Source: Deltaproteobacteria bacterium GWC2_55_46
Lineage (GTDB): Bacteria; Desulfobacterota; GWC2-55-46
DNA: 64,000 nt
Reading direction: 5' to 3'
Assembly (NCBI GenBank): GCA_001595385.3
Contig: LVEI03000001.1
Coordinates: 558,001-622,000 of the forward strand
Shown here piece by piece: positions 35,407-43,483 of the stretch. Under the pieces are notes generated by a model that was not told the DNA's origin, ran no database searches, and saw nothing but the letters and a program-made list of their open reading frames with translations. The position numbers were made by a program, and so were the translations under genes. Each line of letters opens with the position of its first letter. The first letter of the stretch is position 1.

Positions 35407-36696
35407 CTACAGCCTCTTCCACAGGATTATCGACGAAGTGCTGTTCTCCTTGGCGACGTCCTCAAGGGTTGCCTGGTCGTATGAGACCGTTATATTGCCG
35501 TTTATCGAGACGGTATTGTCCGCCATTATGCCGCCTGTGACGTTCAGCTCGCTGCCGCCGCCTGAAAGGGTGAGCGTGCCGAATACGTATATCAGCCCCT
35601 CATAGGTGAGGCTCCCGCTGAGCTTGAGATCGCCGGTGACGACAAGTATGCCGCGCCCGGTGAAGTCGCCGGATATCTCGGCCTCCTTGCCTCCGGAGTT
35701 GTCTATGTAGATCATGGTCGAATAGGTGTCCCCGGCCGCGTCGCCCCAGTCCTGGACAACGGTGTCTATCTTGCCGCTCGCCGGCATATCGTCACCCGAA
35801 GCGCTGCATGTGGCGTTCTTGCACTGATGCTTCTCGCTTGCGAAGTCTATTATCTTGGATATATCCTCGCCCAGGTATGTGGTCATGTCGTCGTTTGCCT
35901 TGGCGGCGCAGCCGGCGAGGGTGTCGTCGCAGGTAGTGCAGCCGCCGCCGCCTGCCTCCTTGACGCCTCCGGTTATATTAGATGCGCCTCCGGATATGGA
36001 GATGCACGAGTTGGTATTGATGGCCCCTTCGGTATCGGTATTCAGGTTGCTTGAGCCCACATAGGCGACGACAGTCCTGGTCGTGCCGTTGGATGTGCCT
36101 ACAGATGTCACCTCGTATACCGGGAGCTTGCCGTAGCTTATGTATGTGGCGGTGTCGGCGAGCTTGAAGTCCCTGCCGTACATGACTATCTCGACAGGGC
36201 TGGCGTTGCAGGTCCAGGATGCAGGTGAGGTAGAGGCGTTCCCTGAATTGTTTGGCCCTGCGCCATTGCTGTCGCAGAAGCCTTCGGGGTTCGTCTCGTC
36301 GAGGTAGCTGATAGTCACGGCATAGTTAAGGTTATCGGCGCTATTCCTGTCGCCTCCCACGTCGACGCCGAAGTCCTTTGAGCCGTCCGAGTTCCATGTG
36401 GTCGTCCGGTATCCGGCATCCCCTGTGAGCTCCCCTACGTGCCTGGCGTTCCCTGTCGGCAGATGGAGCCTCGACATCGTCTCGTTTATCCCAGCCTCCG
36501 CCAGCTGAAAGGCGGTCTTGGCGTCGCGCTCGTTACGCGAGAGCTGAACGTCGGTGGTCATGTTCATCACCAGGCTGAGGCCTATTATGGTCATCGCCAT
36601 CATGGTGACGAGCGCGAGTATAAGGATAAAGCCACGCTCGTCCCCCGCCGTCCCCTTAAGGGTAGATCTCCTGTCAGTTCGTCTCATTCCACTCAT
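35407..36696 (-). CDS. pilX: PilX-like minor pilus assembly protein
   Basis: A 429-residue PilX_N family protein. N-terminal membrane segment after a basic start (ERGFILILALVTMMAMTIIGLSLVMN, about 20-45), then the PilX signature SRNERDAKTAFQLAEAGINE. A cysteine-rich region (about 240-300) holds CISISGG, GGGGCTTCDDTLAGC and CKNATC. The C-terminus (about 330-415) repeats short beta-strand units such as GILVVTGDLKLSGSLTYEG, resembling polymer-forming beta-solenoid segments. PilX-type proteins help initiate the pilus. It overlaps pilW by 23 bp; its stop abuts repeat A. Confidence 0.85.
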   Translation of the reverse strand: MSGMRRTDRRSTLKGTAGDERGFILILALVTMMAMTIIGLSLVMNMTTDVQLSRNERDAKTAFQLAEAGINETMSRLHLPTGNARHVGELTGDAGYRTTTWNSDGSKDFGVDVGGDRNSADNLNYAVTISYLDETNPEGFCDSNGAGPNNSGNASTSPASWTCNASPVEIVMYGRDFKLADTATYISYGKLPVYEVTSVGTSNGTTRTVVAYVGSSNLNTDTEGAINTNSCISISGGASNITGGVKEAGGGGCTTCDDTLAGCAAKANDDMTTYLGEDISKIIDFASEKHQCKNATCSASGDDMPASGKIDTVVQDWGDAAGDTYSTMIYIDNSGGKEAEISGDFTGRGILVVTGDLKLSGSLTYEGLIYVFGTLTLSGGGSELNVTGGIMADNTVSINGNITVSYDQATLEDVAKENSTSSIILWKRL

Positions 36697-39600
36697 TTGA
36701 ATACCCGCTCTCTTCCGGCGTCCCGCAGGTGTCGTAGGCCGTAAGCTTGAAGTAGTATATCCTCTGGTTCAGGTTGCCCTGGTCACCCTCGACAATAACT
36801 GAGGTAGAACCCGAGTCCGCCGTAGTACGCAGGAACCAGTCGGCGACTATGTCGCTCCCGGTGCAGTTGGGTTTGTTCTTGGCGCAGACCTTCTCGTAGA
36901 CCCGGTAGCCGGCAAGGTCCGTTATCGCCGAGTTGTCGGTATTCTGCGTTACAGCCGTCCATGAAAGTGTCACATTCTGCCCTGTGACAGAGCCGCTTAA
37001 GCCCGTAGGGGCCTTCGGGGTATTGGTGCACGGGTCTACCACAACGCTTATGGTCTTGGTCGTCGGCGAGGCGTAAGGATAATAGACCGAGATGGTGTCA
37101 GTCGTAAGCGTCAGGAGCTTGCCGCTATCGGTCACGTCGCTGGTCGTAGTGATGGTCTTGTTGAAGGTGCCTGTGGCCGCGCCGGTCTCGGTTATGGTCG
37201 GGGCGTACTCGTCCGGAGCGAGGCTCGTTGTCTTGAACCCGGTAAAGCCTGCCGTGGTGTTTATGGTCTCTATCGTCGTTCCGTAGGTATACGGGGCGTC
37301 GTTCCTCATGGCGAGACAGTCGACTATCGTCACATCGAAGCTGTCGCCCCTGTATATCGAGGTCGGGCTCACGGAAAGGGTCGCCTGGCTGGTACTGCCA
37401 ACGCAGGTGGCGGCGGTATTGGAGGCGCTGCTCAAGCGCTCCTCGGTCGAGCACGAATTAAGCGCCTTTACCGTATAGCTGTATACGCCCGTGGCAACGG
37501 TATCGGTATAGGTAAGGCCGGCCTGGTCGCTCCCTTGCTGAGTCCCATTCCTGAATATCCTGTAGGTTATGCTGTCAGAAGCGTCGATAGAGGCGCCGGA
37601 GGTGTAGGTTGTAACGGCATCCCATGACAGAAGAGCGGATGCCGCGCCGCCCGTGGAGGTGAGGTTCGCAGGCGCGCTCGGCGTCACGTCGCAGACGTCA
37701 AAGTCCATCTGGTCGTAGACATAGGCCCCGTAGTCAATCTCCGGGTCCCGGTCCCAGTTGCCGTCGTTGTCGACCGCGACGATATAGTACCAGACGCGGT
37801 AGCCGTCGCTGGCGGGGATGTCCGCGCTCCAGATGTTGCCGCCGGTGTTCGTCATGGCTACGGCAGTATATCCGGAGGCCGGCGCCGTGGTCGTCGTCTT
37901 GACGGTTGTCTTGTAGTAAAGGGTAGCCGAAGAGACAGCCACCTTTGAGCCGGTGCTCGCGTCGGTGGTGTTGCCTGCTATGCTGGCCGATACCGTGACG
38001 GTAGCGCCTGAATCGACCACGACTTCCCCGTCCGACCCGGATGGTACTGTGTTAAGGCCGGTAGAGCCTGGCACGGCGTACCCGAAGGTCGGGCTCGAAG
38101 GCTTGTTCTGCTGCGTGGCCGTGATACTCGGGCCGAAGGGCACGGATATGCCTTCGGAACTTAACGAGACGGTCAGGTAAGATACGCAGGAAGATACGCC
38201 GGTAGAGTCGTTGGTCACCTGGAGCGTTATGAGGAGTTGGTCGTCCCGCATATCGACATAGCTATCGCTTGCGTCCTTGAAGGTGAAGGTCATGGGCACG
38301 TACCTTGCTCCCGCTGGCACAGTCGATGAGGCAAGGGAGGCGTTCGAGACCACTCTCGTGTAAGGCGAGCTGCCGCCGGAGGCCGTAAGACCAGCGGCAA
38401 GGCTCGTGGTAATCGTACCCATGCCGCTCCTGCCTCCGCCTATCTTTATCTCCCTTAAGTAGGCCGAGGAGTTCACCCAGTATACGGTCGCTCCGGTTAT
38501 GGTCATGGTGCCGGAGCTGGTGTTGTTGAGGAACATGGTGACGGTATTGTGCCTTTGCGCCGATGTTACAGAGCTAGACCCGTTGCCAGAGCCGGTGGAG
38601 CTGTCGATATCGACCCCGGTGAGCACGGCCCTGTGGTCGTCCTTCGTGCAGCCCCCGGCGCCAGGGCACTTCTCGTCCCTTATGATGCTCCCGGGCATTA
38701 CAGGGCCGAGGAGAACCGAGTTGAGGTAGCCGGAGATCATGTTGGCCCGTATGGTAGCTTCAGACGGGTTCATCTTCTCATATGGGCAGTCGGTCGTAAC
38801 GATACGGTAGTAATATGTCGTGCCCTCCGAGGCTGTGGTGTCGTTAAAGGACGATCCCCAGTAGGGGGCCACGCCGGAGATCATGGTCGATGCCGAGAAA
38901 TCCGCGCTCGTCGACCTGAATATCCTGTAGCCGGCGAGGTCGAACGGGTTATCCGGGGTAGAGCCCAATGGGTTGCTCGTATCGCTCGGCACCTGGGTCC
39001 ATGCAAGTGACACTGGTGTTGAGCAGCAGGAGACGCTCGCGCTGGTTACGGCCGGCGGCTTCTCGCCTGAGGGCGGATCCTCGTCGCAAAGTATCGTCGT
39101 ATCCTGCGCGCCGGTAGGGGCTGACCCTCTTGAGCACAGGTTAAAGGCCACAGCCCTGTAAGAGTAAGTGCCGGTATCGGCGAGCGCAGGCGGGCCAGGG
39201 TTCTCAAGTGTCATCGAATCGTGCCAAAATGAGGTCGACTGCGACCTTTGCAGCTCTGCTACCGTAAATACGCCGCCAGAGTCGGGGATGAGCCTCGCGT
39301 CCGGCGTCATCGATGTATTTACCTGATAGCAGCCTGAAGCGAGCGGGTAAGTATCCGTGTCGGTCAAAAGCTCAGGGTACGTCGCGCTTTCGTTGACGTA
39401 AACGCATGTATGGCTTACCTCCGGCTCATCCGGCGGAGGCGACACCGGCGGCTGAGTAAGGGAGACCGCGACCCTCTTCCATCCGGCGTTAGCGGAAATT
39501 GACGGGGCCGACGGAGCGGTTGAGTCATTGGGGGCTGTATCAGAGCCGGTTACAGAGGCAAAGCCGGTTCCGGCGGAGCAGGCTGTGGAGCCATCGCCGC

Positions 39601-41065
39601 AGGTGGCGTCGTAATCGTCCTGGACGTACTTCTCCTCGTCGGAATCGCCGCCGGAATCGGATATAAGGGTCGTGTCGCACTTGACCGGGGCGATGGCGTA
39701 ATAATACGTCTGGCAGCCGGTAAGGCCGGTATCGGTAAAGCTCGTGGCTGTCTGGCTCAATATAGTTGGTTTGCCGCTTCCAGTCTCTCCGGCTATCCAC
39801 TCGACCTCAGTCTGGGTCGCCGGGTCGAGCGGGTAATCGGAGAAGGGGCTCTCTGACCTGTAGACCCTGAAGCCAATTACGTCCGGGTTGTTAGTTGTGT
39901 CATAGGCTGTCCAGCTAATGGCCACCTGACCGTCCGAGGAGCCGTTTGCGCCGGAAAACCCTGTTACCGCGGAGGGCTTGACGGGGTTGAGGGTCGAATC
40001 ATCTGAGCCAGCGTCGAAAACAGAGTTGCTCCCTGCCGGGTTGCCGTAGACCTCGGAGGAAAAATCGCTGTGGTTGAGGGAATTGTCATATGCCTTTACA
40101 GCAACGTAATATGTAGTGGTAGAGCTTCCATCGGAAGGCGAATAGGATAGCGTCGGAAGACCAGGCGCCATCGTGCACTCATAGTCCGAGCCCGTATCCG
40201 AACAGGTATAGTTACTCCCGGAAAGGATGGTCGTCGGTACGTTCACGACGCCCTCATAGCTTCCGGACGAGACGCCGTAATATATCTTGTAGCCCAGGAC
40301 GTCGCCCTCGGCGTTCTTTGTCCATTTCACCTTGAGCCTGCCGCAAAGCCCCGGGTCCCTCACCTGGATGCCCGTCGGGCCGGCTGGCGCATCGCTGTCA
40401 TTGGCGACCTGCCCGAGTCCGATGTTACGAAGCCTTATGTGTGTTTCAAGCGTAAAGGTCGCCGGCGCTCCGGTGCTCCCTATATTCGACTTTGTACGCG
40501 TCACCATGTTGACGGTCACGAACTTTACGCTGTTCCGGTCTGGCTGAGTCGACGTATCGGCGATCTCTGCGCCGTCGAGGTCGTAATAGGTAAATGTTAT
40601 GCTGTTCACGTACGGGGCCACCTGCTCGGTAGAGCCTGTCGTCGCGTCACTTAAGTTGTCGGTCTTTTTTACGAGGTACTGGACGCCGCCGGTGGTCTGC
40701 AGCCAGTACTTGACCTTGAGCCTTTTCCCGGCGGTGAGGCTTAAAGAGGTGTCGGTCTCAGGGTCCGTGTATATGAACTCGATCAGGCTTGAGGTGGCGT
40801 CGGTTATGACGTCCGCGGTACCGGCGGCATATCCGGCGTTCATCAATTCCCTTTCGAGCATGTTAAGAGAGACCCTCGCGTTCTGCTGTGCCTCTACCTT
40901 CAGGTCTTCGATCTGCGACTGCTTGAAGAAGGTAGTGTAAAGGGAGTAGATGGCCAGGGAAACGACCGAGGTTATCACTATCGCTATGAGGACCTCGACC
41001 AGCGTAAAACCCCTTTCGCGGAACCGTCCGGGCCTTGTTATGAGTGACATGCAATTGTGGGCCAT
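36674..41065 (-). CDS. pilW: Giant PilW-like minor pilin fused to multiple fibronectin type III domains
   Basis: One uninterrupted frame of 1463 residues. The N-terminus is a classic prepilin: RERG^FTLVEVLIAIVIT with cleavage expected after G19 and Glu5 of the mature form at E24. A PilW-like pilin head extends to about residue 220. Then about six fibronectin III-like domains follow (roughly 225-345, 365-475, 520-670, 680-790, 1160-1245, 1370-1460) with recurring GYKIYYG / GFRVYRS / GYRIFRS / YYYRIV strands, plus an extra beta-rich segment (795-1155) and paired cysteines. Normal PilW is about 300-400 residues. It is expected at the pilus tip, exposed outside. AAAGG precedes the ATG by 8 nt. 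Lies between pilV (4 bp) and pilX. Confidence 0.88.
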   Translation of the reverse strand: MAHNCMSLITRPGRFRERGFTLVEVLIAIVITSVVSLAIYSLYTTFFKQSQIEDLKVEAQQNARVSLNMLERELMNAGYAAGTADVITDATSSLIEFIYTDPETDTSLSLTAGKRLKVKYWLQTTGGVQYLVKKTDNLSDATTGSTEQVAPYVNSITFTYYDLDGAEIADTSTQPDRNSVKFVTVNMVTRTKSNIGSTGAPATFTLETHIRLRNIGLGQVANDSDAPAGPTGIQVRDPGLCGRLKVKWTKNAEGDVLGYKIYYGVSSGSYEGVVNVPTTILSGSNYTCSDTGSDYECTMAPGLPTLSYSPSDGSSTTTYYVAVKAYDNSLNHSDFSSEVYGNPAGSNSVFDAGSDDSTLNPVKPSAVTGFSGANGSSDGQVAISWTAYDTTNNPDVIGFRVYRSESPFSDYPLDPATQTEVEWIAGETGSGKPTILSQTATSFTDTGLTGCQTYYYAIAPVKCDTTLISDSGGDSDEEKYVQDDYDATCGDGSTACSAGTGFASVTGSDTAPNDSTAPSAPSISANAGWKRVAVSLTQPPVSPPPDEPEVSHTCVYVNESATYPELLTDTDTYPLASGCYQVNTSMTPDARLIPDSGGVFTVAELQRSQSTSFWHDSMTLENPGPPALADTGTYSYRAVAFNLCSRGSAPTGAQDTTILCDEDPPSGEKPPAVTSASVSCCSTPVSLAWTQVPSDTSNPLGSTPDNPFDLAGYRIFRSTSADFSASTMISGVAPYWGSSFNDTTASEGTTYYYRIVTTDCPYEKMNPSEATIRANMISGYLNSVLLGPVMPGSIIRDEKCPGAGGCTKDDHRAVLTGVDIDSSTGSGNGSSSVTSAQRHNTVTMFLNNTSSGTMTITGATVYWVNSSAYLREIKIGGGRSGMGTITTSLAAGLTASGGSSPYTRVVSNASLASSTVPAGARYVPMTFTFKDASDSYVDMRDDQLLITLQVTNDSTGVSSCVSYLTVSLSSEGISVPFGPSITATQQNKPSSPTFGYAVPGSTGLNTVPSGSDGEVVVDSGATVTVSASIAGNTTDASTGSKVAVSSATLYYKTTVKTTTTAPASGYTAVAMTNTGGNIWSADIPASDGYRVWYYIVAVDNDGNWDRDPEIDYGAYVYDQMDFDVCDVTPSAPANLTSTGGAASALLSWDAVTTYTSGASIDASDSITYRIFRNGTQQGSDQAGLTYTDTVATGVYSYTVKALNSCSTEERLSSASNTAATCVGSTSQATLSVSPTSIYRGDSFDVTIVDCLAMRNDAPYTYGTTIETINTTAGFTGFKTTSLAPDEYAPTITETGAATGTFNKTITTTSDVTDSGKLLTLTTDTISVYYPYASPTTKTISVVVDPCTNTPKAPTGLSGSVTGQNVTLSWTAVTQNTDNSAITDLAGYRVYEKVCAKNKPNCTGSDIVADWFLRTTADSGSTSVIVEGDQGNLNQRIYYFKLTAYDTCGTPEESGYSNEWNETN

Positions 41066-41069
41066 CGTC

Positions 41070-41564
41070 TTAACCTTTCGTCCTCATGGTTGCTAAGGTG
41101 ACGCTCTTGGTGGCGTGCCAGAGCGCGTCTGTCCATGAAACCGTGACATCTATCCTTTTCAGCCCGTCAAGGGTGGGGTTGGCGACCCCGTTTCCGCTGA
41201 GATCGATATATGTGACCGTATACGACCAGGTGAAGCTCTTGTTGCCTGAGGTGAGTGTGGCGTCTACCGGCGTGCATGAGTATACGGGCCTGCTGACGGA
41301 AGCGCTCGTCTGCGTGCAGTTCCTCCTCAAGTCCGCCCTTGGCGCGGTCGTATCAGTGACCTGGATATTGTTGTAATCGACGCTAAGAAGAGCCTCGAGC
41401 TTTTCCTGCGAGAGATTATTGGCGAGAGACATCGACTGGCTGTAGCCGGAGTTCTTCGCGGCGGTCCCAGCGAGCCCGGCTATCCCCAGTATGCCTATGG
41501 AAAGGATGGTCATGGCTATAACGACCTCTATCAGGGTGAAACCGTCTTCAGTACGCCATCTCAT
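41070..41564 (-). CDS. pilV: PilV-like minor pilin
   Basis: A 164-residue prepilin. Leader MRWRTEDG, cleavage at G8, then FTLIEVVIAMTILSIGILGIAGL with mature Glu5. The rest fits PilV/GspI: AAKNSGYSQSMSLANNLSQEKLEALLS then a beta-rich C-terminus with cysteines. Processed by PilD and expected to prime the fibre with FimT, PilW and PilX. Five bases separate its TAA from pilW. Confidence 0.9.
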   Translation of the reverse strand: MRWRTEDGFTLIEVVIAMTILSIGILGIAGLAGTAAKNSGYSQSMSLANNLSQEKLEALLSVDYNNIQVTDTTAPRADLRRNCTQTSASVSRPVYSCTPVDATLTSGNKSFTWSYTVTYIDLSGNGVANPTLDGLKRIDVTVSWTDALWHATKSVTLATMRTKG

Positions 41565-41567
41565 GAC

Positions 41568-42026
41568 TTAGCACCCCTGGGAAACGGTTATCATGCCCGT
41601 TGTCCCTGTCACGTTTATCTGCATCCTGTCGTCAGACTTCTGGGTATTATTGACGCATATAGTAGTGGCGGTAGCGGCCCCGTTCGTGTAGAACTGCACG
41701 GAGAAAGTATCGCCCGGCGAGGTTATATCTATCCCTGCGCCCAGCTCTCCCTGCCCCCTCGTTGGGTAATCGACCCAGGCGCCGCCGCTATAGATCCAGA
41801 GGTTATAGGTGCCGCCGGAGAAGTCCACCCGGAAGGAGGTGTTCTGGGCTATGGCCTTGAGGCGCGCGGCGTTGAGCTCGGTGGCTACGTCCCTCACGGT
41901 CCTTGTAAGCCTCAAGTGGGACAACTGGGAGATGATGGAGGGCGCGGCGATGGCCATTAAGATGGTGGCCAGGGCTATGACTATTATGAGTTCGACGAGT
42001 GAAAAGCCTTTTGAACGTCCAGACAT
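41568..42026 (-). CDS. fimT: FimT/GspH-like minor pilin
   Basis: A 152-residue prepilin. From the ATG at 42024-42026 the leader is MSGRSKG, followed by FSLVELIIVIALATILMAIAAPS with Glu5. GspH/FimT signature LRLTRTVRDVATELNAARLKAIAQN, and a C-terminal ICVNNTQ...QGC with a likely disulfide. A GTG seven codons upstream is in frame, but AAGGG with a 9-nt spacer favours the chosen ATG. First gene of the minor-pilin operon behind a sigma-54 promoter. Confidence 0.9.
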   Translation of the reverse strand: MSGRSKGFSLVELIIVIALATILMAIAAPSIISQLSHLRLTRTVRDVATELNAARLKAIAQNTSFRVDFSGGTYNLWIYSGGAWVDYPTRGQGELGAGIDITSPGDTFSVQFYTNGAATATTICVNNTQKSDDRMQINVTGTTGMITVSQGC

Positions 42027-42039
42027 ATACGCCATCCCT

Positions 42040-42057
42040 TCAGACACTTCTGTCTGA
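42040..42057 (-). other. 5' stem-loop of the fimT leader
   Basis: TCAGACA-CTTC-TGTCTGA, a perfect 7 bp stem placed right at the expected transcription start of the sigma-54 promoter and just upstream of the fimT Shine-Dalgarno (CCCTTC on the plus strand, 42036). It could stabilise the mRNA 5' end or tune translation. Confidence 0.45.
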
Positions 42058-42067
42058 GGTGATTAAA

Positions 42068-42083
42068 AGCAAATGCCATGCCA
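42068..42083 (-). promoter_or_regulatory. Sigma-54 promoter of the fimT-pilV-pilW-pilX operon
   Basis: Minus strand TGGCATGGCATTTGCT: consensus TGGCAC-N5-TTGCW with the invariant GG (-24) and GC (-12) at the exact 10 bp spacing and a single mismatch (T for C). Expected start near 42057, 31 nt before fimT. The NtrC-type regulator gene ends 65 bp upstream. Confidence 0.8.
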
Positions 42084-42148
42084 AAACCTAAGTAGCTGAT
42101 TTTATTCAGGTCAGATGAGGCGGGGTGTCATGGAACTATGCACATATT

Positions 42149-43483
42149 TCATAGTCCGTAACTTTTTATCTTATAAAGAAGGGCCCTGTGGCTTATCTCA
42201 AGGAGGGCGGCGGCCTTTGTCCTGTTATTATGGGTCTTCTCGAGGGCCTTCATTATAAGCTCCCTCTCGGTCGATTCATGCGCCTTTTTTATAGAGAGGC
42301 CCTGCGCCTCTGCCGGGCGAGGGCCGGAAAGTATCGGGAGAGATCCCTTGCCTATCGTCCCGGCCTCTTCGAGTATCATCGCGCGCTCTATGACGTTCTC
42401 AAGCTCCCGTATGTTGCCGGGCCATGGATACGAGGTAAGGGCATCCATAGCCTCTTTTGAGATCTTCTTGCAGCCTTTACCGAACCTGGCCGAGTACTTC
42501 CCCACAAAATACTCGGCGAGGGCCGGTATATCCCCGGCACGCTCCCGCAGAGGAGGAAGCTTTATCTCTATCACGTTAAGCCTGTAGAAGAGGTCGTCCC
42601 TGAACGTACCCTTGTTTACCTCAGCCCTCAGGTCTTTGATAGTAGCCGCCACTACCCTGGTATCTACCTTGCCGGGCTTGTTGTCCCCTACCCTCCTGAC
42701 CTCCCCCTCCTGCAATACCCGAAGGAGCTTTACCTGCAGCTCGAGCGGCAGCTCTCCGGCCTCGTCCAGGAAGATGGTCCCTCCGTCCGCCTCCTGGAAA
42801 AGCCCGGTCTTGTTCCTGTGCGCGTCAGTGAACGCGCCCTTCACATGGCCGAAGAGCTCGCTTTCAAGGAGCGGGCCGGGTATCGCGCCGCAGTTGACGA
42901 CCACGAAGGGACTCGATGCCCTGCTTCCGCAGTAATGTATCGCGCGGGCCACAAGCTCCTTGCCAGTGCCGCTCTCGCCGGTTATAAGGACGGAGGTTGA
43001 ATAATCAGAGACCTTTTTCACAAGCTCAAGGATAGCGAGCATCCCGGCGTCAGAGGTGCGTATCCTTGAAATATCGTACTCCCTGGCCGCCTCTTCCCTG
43101 AGCCTCAGGTTCTCCTTCCTGAGCCTCTCCCTCTCCTCGGCCTTTTTAACAGTCAGTATTATCTCGTCGGCCTTGAAGGGCTTTGATATGAAGTCGTACG
43201 CGCCGAGCTTCATGCACTCTATCGCCGTATCCATCGTGCCGTAGGCGCTCATCATGATAACGGTCTTTGACGCGCCCCTTTCCTTAAGGGCCTTCAGGAA
43301 GGCTACCCCGTCCATGCCGGGCATCCTGATATCCGACAGAATGAAATCAAAGTACTCGTTCTCAAGGCACTCAAGCGCCTTGGCGGCATCCGCAAACGAT
43401 ACCGTCTCGTAGCCCTCTTTCCTGAGGATGACCGAGAGCATATGCCGCATCGACTCTTCGTCGTCTATTATCAATATCCTCAC
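42149..43483 (-). CDS. pilR: Sigma-54-dependent response regulator PilR-like
   Basis: A 444-residue NtrC-family activator. Receiver (1-120) with Asp in LSDIRMPG; AAA+ domain (about 140-375) with Walker A GESGTGKELVARAIH, sigma-54 contact loop GAFTDA, Walker B GGTIFLDEAGELP, arginine finger region YRLNVIEIKLPPLRERAGDI; C-terminal Fis HTH ending KAAALLEISHRALLYKIKSYGL. The contact loop is GAFTDA rather than GAFTGA. GTG start overlapping pilS by 4 bp (GTGA). Probably activates the sigma-54 promoter just downstream. Confidence 0.92.
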   Translation of the reverse strand: MRILIIDDEESMRHMLSVILRKEGYETVSFADAAKALECLENEYFDFILSDIRMPGMDGVAFLKALKERGASKTVIMMSAYGTMDTAIECMKLGAYDFISKPFKADEIILTVKKAEERERLRKENLRLREEAAREYDISRIRTSDAGMLAILELVKKVSDYSTSVLITGESGTGKELVARAIHYCGSRASSPFVVVNCGAIPGPLLESELFGHVKGAFTDAHRNKTGLFQEADGGTIFLDEAGELPLELQVKLLRVLQEGEVRRVGDNKPGKVDTRVVAATIKDLRAEVNKGTFRDDLFYRLNVIEIKLPPLRERAGDIPALAEYFVGKYSARFGKGCKKISKEAMDALTSYPWPGNIRELENVIERAMILEEAGTIGKGSLPILSGPRPAEAQGLSIKKAHESTERELIMKALEKTHNNRTKAAALLEISHRALLYKIKSYGL

